DNA of 64,000 nt, from assembly GCF_964019505.1 (NCBI RefSeq), contig NZ_OZ026449.1, forward strand, positions 372,001 to 436,000, given 5' to 3'. Source of the stretch: TIUS-1 sp964019505 (lineage in GTDB: Bacteria > Bacillota_I > Bacilli_A > Mycoplasmatales > Mycoplasmataceae). The notes below the pieces were generated by a model. That model was given only the letters and a program-made list of their open reading frames with translations, was not told the DNA's origin and made no database searches. The first letter of the stretch is position 1. The number at the start of each line of letters is the position of its first letter. Positions 52,712-62,196 of this stretch are shown here, piece after piece. Both the position numbers and the translations under genes were made by a program.

Positions 52712-53374
52712 ATGAAATTAAATAAGTATATAGACCATACTTTGTTGGCTGCAAAAGCAACTGATAAAGAAATTGTGGCAATTTGTGAAGAAGCAAAAAA
52801 ATATGATTTTGCAACTGTTTGCGTTAATCCAGGAAGAATTGGACTAGCAAAAGAAACATTAAAAGGATCAGACGTTGGTATTACAACTGTTGTGGGTTTC
52901 CCGTTAGGAGCCACAACTAGTGAGTCTAAAGCATTTGAAGCTAAAGATTCTATTTCAAAAGGCGCAACTGAAATTGATATGGTTGCAAATATTGGTGAGA
53001 TAAAATCAGGTAACTGAGATGTTGTTTTAAAAGATATAAAGACCGTAAAAACAGCAATCGGAAAAACAGTTTTAAAAGTTATTTTAGAAACTGTTTTATT
53101 AACAAACGAAGAAATAGTTAAAGCATGTGAAATTTGTATTGACGCTAAAGCTGAGTTTGTAAAAACTTCAACTGGTTTTTCAACTGGTGGAGCAACATTT
53201 GAAGTGGTTAAACTAATGAAAGATACTGTAGGTGATCGTGCATTGATTAAAGCTGCTGGCGGGGTTGCGAACGTTGATGATGCAATTAAAATGATTGAGT
53301 TAGGCGCAAATAGAATCGGAACAAGCCGTGGTGTTATGATCATGGAAGGTAAAAGTTCTAATTCAGGATATTAA
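52712..53374 (+). CDS. deoC: Deoxyribose-phosphate aldolase
   Basis: A 220-residue class I aldolase that splits 2-deoxyribose-5-phosphate to glyceraldehyde-3-phosphate and acetaldehyde. Motifs: YIDHTLL, ATVCVNP, GATEIDMVANIG (catalytic Asp) and EFVKTSTGF with the Schiff-base Lys. Start behind AAAAGGGGAAT. One UGA-Trp. Usual family length. It probably ends the nagA operon. Confidence 0.96.
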
Positions 53375-53424
53375 TTATTTAAAATAAATATATAATTAAT
53401 AAATAAAAGAGAGAAATACATAAT

Positions 53425-54138
53425 ATGACAAATAATGAAAAAATAGTTATTGAATTTGATGTTATTGTTGATAACTTCAATATTGATGAACCGATAGATT
53501 CAAACGTGTTTACTAGTGTTTTATTAGACGAAGTTCTTACAAACCCAAGTAATGTTCTAAGAATTCTAGAAATTAACATTAAGAAAGAAAATATAAGTTT
53601 AGAACAATGTATCGTTGAACAAAACTTTATTGGATCAAGAATTTACGAAATAACAGAACAAGAAAAAGTTATTCAAAGAAGAAGAAATAACTTTATGAAA
53701 ATCTATTCAACTGTACTTGCGCTTGCAAATAATGAACCAATTGCAACAAAAGCTCAAACTGCGCATGTTGAACAAGAACCGATTGAAAATGTTGTTGATG
53801 GAAATAACGTCCAATGAGATTTAAAACAAAAAAAAGTTACAAAAGAAGGTCGTCCAAGAATTGGAAAGATCGAATTAACTGAAAGAATTGCGGCAGCTTT
53901 TAAATTACCAAAAACAAGATCAAAAACTTTTGTTACATACATGTTTGATGAAATTAGACTTTCATTAATTCAAGGTGAAGGTGTTTGAATTGAACATTTT
54001 GGTAACTGAGTACTAGAAAGACGTGCTGCAAAAATGGGTATTAACCCACTGACTGGTGAATCAATTCAAATTCCAGAAGCGACAGTTGTTAAATTAAAAT
54101 CAACTGCACATTTAAAATCAGTATTAAATCAAAAATAA
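53425..54138 (+). CDS. HU-family DNA-binding protein with a long N-terminal extension
   Basis: A 237-residue protein. Residues 1-125 are acidic, without DNA-binding features (IVIEFDVIVDNFNIDEPID). Residues about 146-237 form an HU/IHF domain: ELTERIAAAF at the start, then GEGVWIEHFGNWVLERR and MGINPLTGESIQIPEATVVKLK, matching the GFGxF...RxxRxGxNPxTGExIxIP pattern. Normal HU has about 90 residues, so this is a fusion. Three UGA-Trp codons. Start behind AGAGAG. See the second HU-like protein at 54540. Confidence 0.85.
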
Positions 54139-54143
54139 TATCT

Positions 54144-54168
54144 AAACAACCATTGGTTGTTTTTTTAT
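54144..54168 (+). terminator. Terminator
   Basis: Stem AAACAACCA / TGGTTGTTT followed by a T-run. Confidence 0.88.
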
Positions 54169-54229
54169 TCAATAAATATTTTATGGTATTATATATTTAA
54201 CGAAAAGTAAAAAGGGTGGGTGATTTTAA

Positions 54230-54394
54230 ATGGCAGGAATAGTAATACGTGAAGGCGAAACTATTGAAAGAGCTTTAAAACGTTTCCAAAAAGCAGCAGC
54301 CGGTAACAAGGCAGAAGCAAGAAAAAGAGAATACTTTTTAAACAAGAAAGAAAAAAGAATTTACGAACAAAAGTTAAATAGAAAATTCAAATAA
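54230..54394 (+). CDS. rpsU: Ribosomal protein S21
   Basis: A 54-residue 30S protein with MAGIVIREGETIERALKRF, the family start, and a very basic C-terminus. Ribosome site GGGTGGGTGAT upstream. A TATATT box lies about 40 bp before it. It stands alone between two HU-like genes with terminators on both sides. No UGA. Confidence 0.96.
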   Translation: MAGIVIREGETIERALKRFQKAAAGNKAEARKREYFLNKKEKRIYEQKLNRKFK

Positions 54395-54396
54395 TT

Positions 54397-54424
54397 AAAA
54401 AACAACTTATTAGTTGTTTTTTTT
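54397..54424 (+). terminator. Terminator of rpsU
   Basis: Stem AAAAAACAACT / AGTTGTTTTTT with loop TATT. Confidence 0.88.
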
Positions 54425-54510
54425 GTGTCTTAATTGTATAAATGGGTAGTTATAATGGGGTTTAAATGAAAAAAACACTTTTTTATTTAATATTTATATT
54501 TAATTATTGA

Positions 54511-54516
54511 TATAAT
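54511..54516 (+). promoter_or_regulatory. -10 box of the second HU-like gene
   Basis: TATAAT, 24 bp before the ATG at 54540 and followed by TAGGAG as ribosome site. Confidence 0.6.
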
Positions 54517-54539
54517 TAATGTATACATTAGGAGCAATT

Positions 54540-55280
54540 ATGTTTAATAGAAAAGAAAAGAAAACAAACAACAAGAAACCTATGGAAGGATTGGTGAGTG
54601 ACGGAACTGCGCCAATGGCCCATGTTGGTAAAATGCCTGATAGACCAAAAGTATTAGAAGGTGGAGCAAGAAAGCAAGATTTAATTATGCAATCAAGACA
54701 AATGGGTGCAGTTAAAAGAGGGGACGGTTCAAAAGATGCATTACCAGATGGTGTTAAACAATCTGTAGAAAATAAAGAAAGAATTATGTTAGAAGTAAAC
54801 CGTGGGGAAAAAAATGATCCAAACTCATTACGTGACAGATATTCAATTGATACAAAACCAGTAACTAGACAAGATGCTGCAAAATTAAAAACAATCAGAC
54901 TAAGAAAATTTGGAATTGAATCAGATGTAAGACTTTCAAGAATTGAAGATAGTACATTAGGTATAGTTGTTGATAAAAAAGAGATAGTTGATAGAGTTAT
55001 GGATAAGGTAACAGACGTTGATGTTAAAGTTGTAAACAAAGTGTTGAACTTAATCTTTGCTGAAATTAAATTAACTTTAATTTCAGGTACTGAAGTTCAA
55101 TTATCAGGATTTGGTAACTTTACATTAAATAGAATCAAAGCCCACAAAGGAATTAATCCAAAAACTGGTGAATCAATTGAAATACCAAACATTACACTTG
55201 TTAAATTTAAAGCAGCAAAAGCTTTAAAAGATGCTATCGAAAAACAAGAAGCAATCGAAAAAAAGAAATTAAAGAAATAA
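54540..55280 (+). CDS. HU-family DNA-binding protein with a basic N-terminal extension
   Basis: A 246-residue protein. Residues 1-150 are hydrophilic and basic (FNRKEKKTNNKKP; RDRYSIDTKP). The HU/IHF domain fills about 150-246: KKEIVDRVMDKV, TEVQLSGFGNFTLNRI, KGINPKTGESIEIPNITLVKFK. ATG 54540 is chosen because TAGGAG lies just before it; an earlier in-frame ATG at 54519 has none. It shares fold and layout with the protein at 53425, but the N-terminal parts look unrelated. No UGA codon. Confidence 0.85.
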   Translation: MFNRKEKKTNNKKPMEGLVSDGTAPMAHVGKMPDRPKVLEGGARKQDLIMQSRQMGAVKRGDGSKDALPDGVKQSVENKERIMLEVNRGEKNDPNSLRDRYSIDTKPVTRQDAAKLKTIRLRKFGIESDVRLSRIEDSTLGIVVDKKEIVDRVMDKVTDVDVKVVNKVLNLIFAEIKLTLISGTEVQLSGFGNFTLNRIKAHKGINPKTGESIEIPNITLVKFKAAKALKDAIEKQEAIEKKKLKK

Positions 55281-55286
55281 TATTTT

Positions 55287-55316
55287 AAAAATACCTAAAT
55301 CAGGTATTTTTTTTAT
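55287..55316 (+). terminator. Terminator
   Basis: Stem AAAAATACCT / AGGTATTTTT with a T-run. Confidence 0.88.
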
Positions 55317-55320
55317 TTGT

Positions 55321-55335
55321 TATTATATTATTATG
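55321..55335 (+). promoter_or_regulatory. Leaderless promoter of the P-loop kinase
   Basis: TATTAT, 6 nt, ATG at 55333, and no Shine-Dalgarno. Confidence 0.45.
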
Positions 55336-55851
55336 AAAATTCAAATTATTGGTCCGTCAGGATCTGGAAAAACTACATTAGGTAAATATATTTCAAGTCA
55401 ATTAAATGTTAACTTTATTGATACTGATACATACTTTTGAAAAGATGTGAAAAACAAAGTCCCAAACAGTATCTCAGATCGTGAAGCTATTTTTTTAGAA
55501 GACTTGAACAAAGATACTAACAACTGAGTAGTATCAGGTAGTATTTTTTCATGAAACAAAGTTCATTTAATGGATAGAGATATTATTATTTATTTGTCGG
55601 TTGAAGAAGAGATGAGAATTGAAAGATTAATCACCCGAACTAACAAAACAAAAAATCCAAGTGAATTAGATCCAAACTTTTTAACATGAGCAAAAACTTA
55701 TTTTAGTGAAACAGATGTGAAAAAAGGTGGTACCTATATTTGTCATATGGCTGAACTTAAAGTTATAGAAGAAAAGACGGACGCAAAAATAATTTATCTA
55801 AGTGGTGAAGAAACTGTTGAAATAAATTTCAAAAAAATGAACCAAATTTAA
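55333..55851 (+). CDS. P-loop kinase-like ATPase (FlaR/topology-modulation type)
   Basis: A 172-residue protein with Walker A GPSGSGKTT at 7-15 and FIDTDTYFWKD after it, resembling small adenylate/shikimate-kinase-like ATPases of the FlaR type. VVSGSIFSW and RLITRTNKTKN fit the core and lid. The substrate is unknown. Four UGA-Trp codons make it invisible in the standard code. It starts at a leaderless ATG after a terminator. ruvA follows after 30 bp. Confidence 0.78.
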
Positions 55852-55857
55852 TTTTAT

Positions 55858-55867
55858 TGACGTTATA
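55858..55867 (+). promoter_or_regulatory. TGACGTTATA element before ruvA
   Basis: TGACGTTATA followed 5 nt later by GGAGG, the ribosome site of ruvA. It matches the TGACGTTGTA part of the 27-bp repeats at 5776 and 22556 at nine of ten positions. Confidence 0.4.
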
Positions 55868-55881
55868 GATATGGAGGACAT

Positions 55882-56421
55882 ATGTACTACATAAACGCAG
55901 ATAAAATAAAAATAGATAATTACAATATTGTCATTGAGTTAAATAACCTTGGATACATGGGGGTTTGTTTTGATAAACACATTGAAACAAACAAGTTTTT
56001 CTTATTTCAACAGAGTAATGACTATACAAAAATTAACTACTTCTCATCAGATGAGAAAGTTACAAAATTAATTCAATTTTTATATAAAATACCTGGAGTT
56101 GGTGAAACAATAATCAGACAATTGCTTACAAATTTTGATTTAATTGAACTACAAAATGTTATTAAAAATTTGAATATAAATTTAATTATAGAAAAAACAA
56201 ATTTAAAAATATCATTTGTTGAACTTCTAATTGAAGAACTAAATAAATATTTTTTTGATATCAAAAAAACTTCTAAAGATAAAAAGGTAATCGAAAGTTT
56301 AAAAAAACTCGGATATAAAACAAATCAAATCTACAACGCCATTCGACATGTTGAGAAATCAAACTCAATTGACGAATATATTAAAAATCTAATTATCAAT
56401 ATTTCATCCAATGAAATTTAA
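55882..56421 (+). CDS. ruvA: Holliday junction protein RuvA (divergent)
   Basis: A 179-residue RuvA. The N-terminal OB domain is divergent. The helix-hairpin-helix LYKIPGVGETIIRQLL is clear near residue 72. The C-terminal RuvB-contact domain ends with KKVIESLKKLGYKTNQIYNAI. It binds four-way junctions and loads RuvB. Start ATG behind GGAGGACAT. It overlaps ruvB by 11 bp. Confidence 0.88.
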   Translation: MYYINADKIKIDNYNIVIELNNLGYMGVCFDKHIETNKFFLFQQSNDYTKINYFSSDEKVTKLIQFLYKIPGVGETIIRQLLTNFDLIELQNVIKNLNINLIIEKTNLKISFVELLIEELNKYFFDIKKTSKDKKVIESLKKLGYKTNQIYNAIRHVEKSNSIDEYIKNLIINISSNEI

Positions 56422-57346
56422 TAACATTTTTAGACCAAAAAAGTTTGTAGATTTCATAGGCCAAAAAAATATAATTGATAACTTGAGTATCTTTATCAAA
56501 TCAGCAAAGCAACAACAAATGGCGTTAGATCATGTACTATTTTTCGGAACTACCGGTTGTGGGAAAACAAGTTTATCATTTTTGATTGCAAATGAAATGG
56601 ACAAAAAGATTACTTTTATTAACGGAACAACATTAAATAAACCATCAGATTTAATTTCTCCATTAACAACAATGAAGGAAAATGATATATTATTCATTGA
56701 TGAAATTCATGCAGTTGATGTTTCTATACTAGAAGTGCTGTACCCGGCGTTGGAAGACAACGTGATCAACGTAATGGTGGGTAAGGAGTACAATTCAAAG
56801 GTAATAACAATTAAAGTTCCTAAATTTACATTGATTGCTGCAACCACAGAAATTCACAAGGTACCATTACCGTTATTAAACAGGTTTCCAATTCAATTCT
56901 ATTTGAAAGAGTACACTGAATCGGAAATGGAAATGATTATTAAACTAACATCTCAAAAATTAAAGATGAACCTTGATGATACGTGTGCAAAGATTCTTTC
57001 GATGCATTGTAAAAATAATCCCAGGGTTGCAATAAATTTGTTAAAAAGAGTTAATGATTATTTACTAATTTCCGAAGGAGAATTAACAGGTGAAAAAATA
57101 TATTCTATTTTAAATAGGATTGGAATTGTAAAATATGGCTTAAACCAAATCGATTTAGATTACCTATTGGTATTAAATGACGGTAAATCATACGGCGTTG
57201 AAACCATTTTTCAAATCACAGGCATACCAGTCAGGACAATAATTGTAAACGTTGAACCGACTTTGATTAAACTGGGTTTAATCTTCAAATCCAGCAAAGG
57301 TAGGACAATAACTGAAAAAGGTCTTAATTTATTAACAAATTTGTAA
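56411..57346 (+). CDS. ruvB: Holliday junction helicase RuvB
   Basis: A 311-residue AAA+ motor for branch migration. The start IFRPKKFVDFIGQKNIIDNL, Walker A GTTGCGKT, Walker B LFIDEIHAV and the sensor LIAATTEIHKVPLPLLNRF are present. A winged-helix C-terminus follows. The ATG lies within the end of ruvA, so translation is coupled. No UGA interrupts the frame. No RuvC was seen in this window. Confidence 0.94.
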   Translation: MKFNNIFRPKKFVDFIGQKNIIDNLSIFIKSAKQQQMALDHVLFFGTTGCGKTSLSFLIANEMDKKITFINGTTLNKPSDLISPLTTMKENDILFIDEIHAVDVSILEVLYPALEDNVINVMVGKEYNSKVITIKVPKFTLIAATTEIHKVPLPLLNRFPIQFYLKEYTESEMEMIIKLTSQKLKMNLDDTCAKILSMHCKNNPRVAINLLKRVNDYLLISEGELTGEKIYSILNRIGIVKYGLNQIDLDYLLVLNDGKSYGVETIFQITGIPVRTIIVNVEPTLIKLGLIFKSSKGRTITEKGLNLLTNL

Positions 57347-57361
57347 TATCATTTCTATATG
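57344..57361 (+). promoter_or_regulatory. Probable leaderless promoter
   Basis: TAATAT (57344-57349) or TATCAT (57347-57352) lies 9 or 6 nt before ATG 57359; there is no Shine-Dalgarno. Confidence 0.35.
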
Positions 57362-58189
57362 TTGAAAAAAAATTTAAACCAACATCAATTTTTAAACATT
57401 GATATACAAGGCATTACCCAAGAACTCTCAAACATTAAGTTTCCAGCTTTAATATTAGACTGCGAATTTTTAAATGCTTCACACAAACCAAAAGAAACTG
57501 ATTACGAAGATACATTGGCCATTCAAAGAAATGATGACAAAGTATTTCTTTTACAATTTTCAATCATTAGAAATTTTAAGGACTTGATATTCAGAAATAA
57601 CCAAACTGCAGTCAAGCATATGGATATACTAAGAAATTACAAAGAGAAGAAATATAATTTTGAAAAAAATTACAAAGCGCTTGTTAATAGTTTTTTGAAT
57701 GTATGCAAAAGAAAAAATATTAAAACAATTATTTGTGCAGATACCAGTGCTGAAAGAAAGCTAATTAACTTATGATTGGAAAACGATGTTAACCCCAAAA
57801 TTGCTCAAGGGTTAAGTTTTTTCAATAGAGATAAATCTATAAACATGTTTGATATTTATAGACTACTTAAATTTACAAAATTTAGTAATCTTAAAAAAGA
57901 CGGAACACCCTTTGATGAGACTACGACAGAAAAAGTGATTGAACTGCAATCTTCAAAAAAATTAATTAATTGATACGGTAAAAATGAAAAGTTAAAACCA
58001 GAGTCTACAGGAATTTATGAAATATGTATTAATGCATATAAATACTATTCAATAGAGCATGCTAAAATTAGTGTAGAAGAATTTAATAAACTAGGACAAT
58101 ATATAAAAGAAGCAAGAGATCATTGTTACAATGACGTTTTAATGGTTGCTGAGATATTGAAGTTCTTTAAACAAATTTCAACAACATAA
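57359..58189 (+). CDS. Putative DEDD-type exonuclease-like protein
   Basis: A 276-residue protein I do not recognise as a named gene. Three spaced motifs look like a DEDD exonuclease: ILDCEF (Asp34, Glu36), IICADTSAERKLIN in the middle, and HCYNDVLMVAEIL with Asp259 at the C-terminus. The last two resemble the YNMSFEKTVL and YCNRDTAAMV motifs of the DUF2779 protein at 15748. Located directly after ruvAB, so a role in repair or RNA turnover is plausible but inferred. UGA-Trp at 57773 and 57971. The start has no ribosome site. Confidence 0.7.
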
Positions 58190-58202
58190 GTCTGGAGATC
58201 GA

Positions 58203-58784
58203 ATGGCAAAAAATAAACAAAAATCAATATTTTTAAACTATTTTAAACCATCATTATATGTTGAAAATGTTTCAAAAATAAATATTGCATCATTAAAAAG
58301 TAGTGGGATAAAATTAATCATTTGTGACTTAGATAACACTCTAATTTCGTTTTCAGAAAGAATGCCATCAAAGGAATCAATTGAATTTATAAAGGCTATT
58401 AAGTTATCTGAAATTGAGTTTGTACTATTTTCAAACAACATTAGAAGTAGGGTTGAGAACTTCTCAAAAAAAGCAGAAGTTGCAAATTATTTTTGAGACT
58501 GTAAAAAACCACTTACTTCAAAAATGACGTACATTCAAAAGAAATTCAACTTCAACAAGGACGAAATAATTATGATCGGCGATCAATTGATTACAGATAT
58601 ATTTTTTGCCAATAGATGTTACATAAAATCAATTTTAGTAACTCCATTGAAACGTTCTTCGGAGGGTAATAAAATTACAAACTGATTTGAAAATATTGTT
58701 TTGAAAAATTTAGAGCAAAAAAACATTCTGCATGAAGGTTTTTATACAGAGGGTGAACTTGGTGAAAAATATGAAATCCTTTAA
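58203..58784 (+). CDS. yqeG: YqeG-family HAD IIIA phosphatase
   Basis: A 193-residue HAD phosphatase with motif I IICDLDNTLI, motif II VLFSNNIRSR and IMIGDQLITDI. It starts behind CTGGAGATCG. The yqeG-yqeH order is the conserved Firmicutes one. Substrate unknown. One UGA-Trp at 58494 and a second near 58680. It overlaps the yqeH start by 23 bp. Confidence 0.9.
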
Positions 58785-59889
58785 AACATGTCTAGGTTGT
58801 GGGGTTGAACTACAAACTACAAATGAAAACAATAATGGTTTTGTTTTAGATGAAAAAAATAAATATTGTTTATCGTGTTTTAAATTAAAAAACTATGGAC
58901 AGTACACAAAAAAAATAATCGATACAAACGAGATAAATACAATAATTGACAATGTGCTTGAAGATTCAATAAATTCAAGAATTTATTACATAGTTGACTT
59001 ATTCAATTTACATACAAGCATGAACAAAAATATATTAGATAGATTGTTAAAAAATAAAGTTGAGACAGTTTTCATTATAAATAAAGTTGATTTGTTTAGA
59101 GATATTTCAAATCTTGAAAAAATTACAAATTACTTTATTGAATTTATTAAGGGCATAGGTTTTAAAGAACCAATGTTTTTAATAATGAACAATAGCTCAC
59201 AGAAGCTCATAGGTGAACTAATTGAAGTAGTTATGAGTTCTGATAAGAAACAATACTTTGTCGGTGTCTCTAACAGTGGTAAATCAACTATGATCAATTC
59301 AATGTTAAAAGAACTTTACAACAAAAATCAAATTGTTGAGTCATATATCCCAAACACAACAGAAAAAATAATTAAACTATCAATTGAGAATAAAATGGTA
59401 TTTGATACTCCTGGTTTTTCTAGAGAGTTTTCAATTTTAAATAAAATAAACCCAACAATGTTGCGTGAGTTCAATCCCGAGAAGAGAATTAAACAATATA
59501 CGTTTCAATTGAATGATGGTCATTCAATTGCGTTCGATTCCTTGTTTGGAGTTTCAATTTTTTCACAAGAAAAAGTAAATGTACACGTTTACACTTCAAA
59601 AACATCAAATATTCACAGAACAAAAAATAGCAATCTAGAAAATTATTTTACAAATAATATAGTTAACCACGATTATTTAAAAAATTTTAAGGTTGAAAAG
59701 CTTGATTCAAAAGAATTTAAAGTAAAAGCAGATAAAGACTTTGTTTTATATATTGCAGACATTGGTTGAGTAATCCTAAGATCAACAAATGATTTTATTT
59801 TTACACTGGATACCATTTTCCCCAATTACGTGAATAGTACAACTCATTACCAAGACAACGAGTTTATTTGGTATAATTTATTTAATTAA
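58762..59889 (+). CDS. yqeH: Ribosome-assembly GTPase YqeH
   Basis: A 375-residue circularly permuted GTPase for 30S assembly. A zinc knuckle at the N-terminus (Cys10, Cys13, Cys36, Cys39) is followed by G4 NKVD, then G1 GVSNSGKST and G3 DTPG, the permuted order that defines the family. GTG 58762 is used because AGAGGG lies 8 nt before it; ATG 58771 and 58732 are less well placed. UGA-Trp at 59767. Confidence 0.92.
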
Positions 59890-59917
59890 TTATTTGTCTA
59901 ATGAAGGAGAATGAAGA

Positions 59918-60874
59918 ATGGTTCTTGCTATAAAAATTGGTAGGTCAGTTGCCCGTGTTGGGATGGTTGATGCTACAGGTAAATTATCATCAATATTCGA
60001 TGTTCAAATTGAAAAAAGAAATTTTTGACAATTCATCTATGATAGTGTTTCGGAAAAATTTGAATGAATGGGGTTGTCAATTGAAGATGACGTTCAAAAG
60101 GTTTCGATAGTTGTCTCTGGTTTTGTTGACCACGATAAAGGTATAATTAAAAACTCTGCTAACATGAACTGAATTAACTATGATATCAGATCAGAGGCAG
60201 AAGAAATATTTAAAAAACCAGTAATGGTTATAAATGACGCAAACGCTATGGCGCTGTCAGAATTTTGAATTGGTGAAGGTAAACAATATACAAACATCTT
60301 GTTTTACTACGTAGGTGTAGGTATCGGGGGATCTGTTGTTTTGGATGGAAAGCTTTATACTGGTAAAAACGGTTATGCTGGTGAGTTTGGACATGGTGGT
60401 ACAGATTGACAAGATAAATATAGATGTGAATGTGGAATCCCAAACTGTGTTGAAGCTCTTTCATCTAAAAAAGGAATCATTCAATTATTTAACGAAACAA
60501 TTGAAGCGGAAGACTCTACAATTAAAAAATATTTTGACGGCCCAATTAAAGAATTGGACGAAATCAAAAAGAAATACTTTGAAGAAAATGCTCCAATTGA
60601 AATTTATGACTTACTTTCTAAAGCATTAAGTCCAATCGCTAGACATATGTCAACGATGATTATGGCTTTGGATCCAGAGGTAATTATAATAGGTGGTCCA
60701 GTTGCGGAATTGGGTCCAATAATTATTAAAATTCTGGAAAGAATAATTGCAAAACATGTTCTTCAAAACTTTACAGATTCCCTAAAAATAATATTTTCAA
60801 CAATCCCAACTGACAACATCTTGATTGGTGCAGGGTTATACGCGTTGAACTTAGTTGACGCTATAGGTAAATAA
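59918..60874 (+). CDS. ROK-family sugar kinase with a degenerate N-terminal phosphate loop
   Basis: A 318-residue ROK protein without a helix-turn-helix, so a glucokinase-type enzyme and not a repressor. The zinc motif CECGIPNCVEAL, GEFGH and the catalytic INDANAMAL (Asp) are intact. The usual DxGGT of the N-terminal phosphate loop is AIKIGRSVARVG here, with Lys for Asp and Arg-Ser for Gly-Thr. Start ATG 59918 behind AAGGAGAATG. Five or more UGA-Trp codons. Substrate unknown; it follows yqeH by 28 bp. Confidence 0.88.
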
Positions 60875-60879
60875 AAATT

Positions 60880-61719
60880 ATGAACAAAATAATCACAAAC
60901 AATAATGGATTACCTGATGTTGCAAATGATATTTTCAAAAACAAAAAAAATATCATTGATTTTGTTAAGTCTTGAAAATTTTGATTCAAGGCAATAATTA
61001 CAATGCTAATTATATTTTTTGTTTTATACGACATCATTGACCATTGTATAAACATCCCAAAACACGATGTGTATCAACAATTTATTTATGAAAATAAAAA
61101 CGGAGAACAACTAGTTGACTACTTTAGAATTGTATTTTGAGACTTATCTTATTTTACAATTCAATCAAATTTGCTAATGGCTGCTTGATTGATTTATGCT
61201 GCGATCTATAATTTTAATGAACACGAGAAAAAGCTAACAAGTACAAATGCGTCATTGTTTGTGATAATTTATTTGACAACAACTGCATTAATTTACAATG
61301 GTATTTTATTTCCGATTTCAATTGGAAATGGAGAATACAAAGAATGAACAACATTCTATTGAATAAGAAATGAGTTTTTACACACGGTAGGGCCAATATT
61401 GTCGGTTATATATGTTTTGTTATTTTTAAAAGTTAAAGAGGTAAAACAAACTAAATTATTTTTCAAAGAAGATAGTTGAAAGTCATTATATTATCCAATT
61501 GGGTACGGTGTGTTTTCCTTCGCAAAACAAGGCGTAATGGCCTTAGAAGGGTTTACATACGAAAATACTGCACAATATCCATTCTTGGATATGAAAAATA
61601 GTTGATGACTATTTATTGTAGCCGCACTTGCAATTGCAACAATTGGTGTGACGCTATCAACTTTATATAATTTTATTATTTCAAAAAGAATAGGTAGAAC
61701 CGAACATGGAACAAATTAA
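60880..61719 (+). CDS. Pr6Pr-family-like membrane protein
   Basis: A 279-residue multi-pass membrane protein. Six or so hydrophobic segments begin near residue 40. DLSYFTIQSNLLMAAWLIYA and NEFLHTVGPILSVIYVLLFL fit the Pr6Pr membrane family. About ten UGA-Trp codons make it unreadable in the standard code. The ATG is 5 bp after the ROK gene and overlaps ynzC by 14 bp. Function unknown. Confidence 0.8.
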
Positions 61720-61888
61720 AATTGACCGAATTAATGAACTTGCAAAATTAAAGAAAGAAAGACCTCTTACAACAACAGAGCAAGAAGAGCACAAAAAACT
61801 AAGAGAAGAATTTTTAATTGATTTTAGATCTGGTTTTGAACAACAATTAAAAGGTATAAAAGTTGTTAAAGTTGATAACAAAAAATAA
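61706..61888 (+). CDS. ynzC: DUF896 (UPF0291/YnzC) family protein
   Basis: A 60-residue protein with the family core INELAKLKKERPLTTTEQEE and the second helix REEFLIDFRSGFEQQLKGI. A helical hairpin of unknown function, described in Bacillus in connection with SOS genes. The ATG lies inside the end of the preceding gene; no UGA. Confidence 0.92.
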   Translation: MEQIKIDRINELAKLKKERPLTTTEQEEHKKLREEFLIDFRSGFEQQLKGIKVVKVDNKK

Positions 61889-61941
61889 TTAGATTTGATT
61901 TTTGGTTTAAAATATAAATGACAAGTAGGAGAACTGACATT

Positions 61942-62166
61942 ATGATGGCATGATGAGGAGTATTAATTATTGCAATTGTTATGATAATATTCGGTGGAAT
62001 TATTGGATTCTTTATTACAAGAAGTATTTTTAAAAAACAATTAAAAGACAACCCACCAATTAACGAACAACAAATTAGAGCAATGTACCAAAGTATGGGT
62101 AGAAAACCATCTGAAACTGATATCAAAAGAACAATGAGTGCCTTTAAAAGAAACGCAGGTAAATAA
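61942..62166 (+). CDS. yneF: YneF (UPF0154) family membrane protein
   Basis: A 74-residue single-pass membrane protein. One N-terminal membrane segment (about 5-25, LIIAIVMIIFGGIIGFF) is followed by the conserved NPPINEQQIRAMYQSMGRKPSE. Two consecutive UGA codons give WW at residues 4-5. AGGAG precedes the ATG. The ynzC-yneF order is typical for Firmicutes. Confidence 0.93.
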
Positions 62167-62196
62167 AAAAAATCACATAACTATGTGATTTTTTTT
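62167..62196. terminator. Bidirectional terminator, yneF / plsY
   Basis: Stem AAAAAATCACATA / TATGTGATTTTTT, with T-runs on both strands. The plsY stop codon is in its tail. Confidence 0.88.

Noticed and set aside
52339..53343. 334-codon open frame on the minus strand
   Set aside because: It lies opposite the Gfo/Idh/MocA gene and deoC, both clearly real by motif. It has no ribosome site or known family and is hydrophobic and Ser/Phe rich, as expected for the complement of AT-rich coding DNA.
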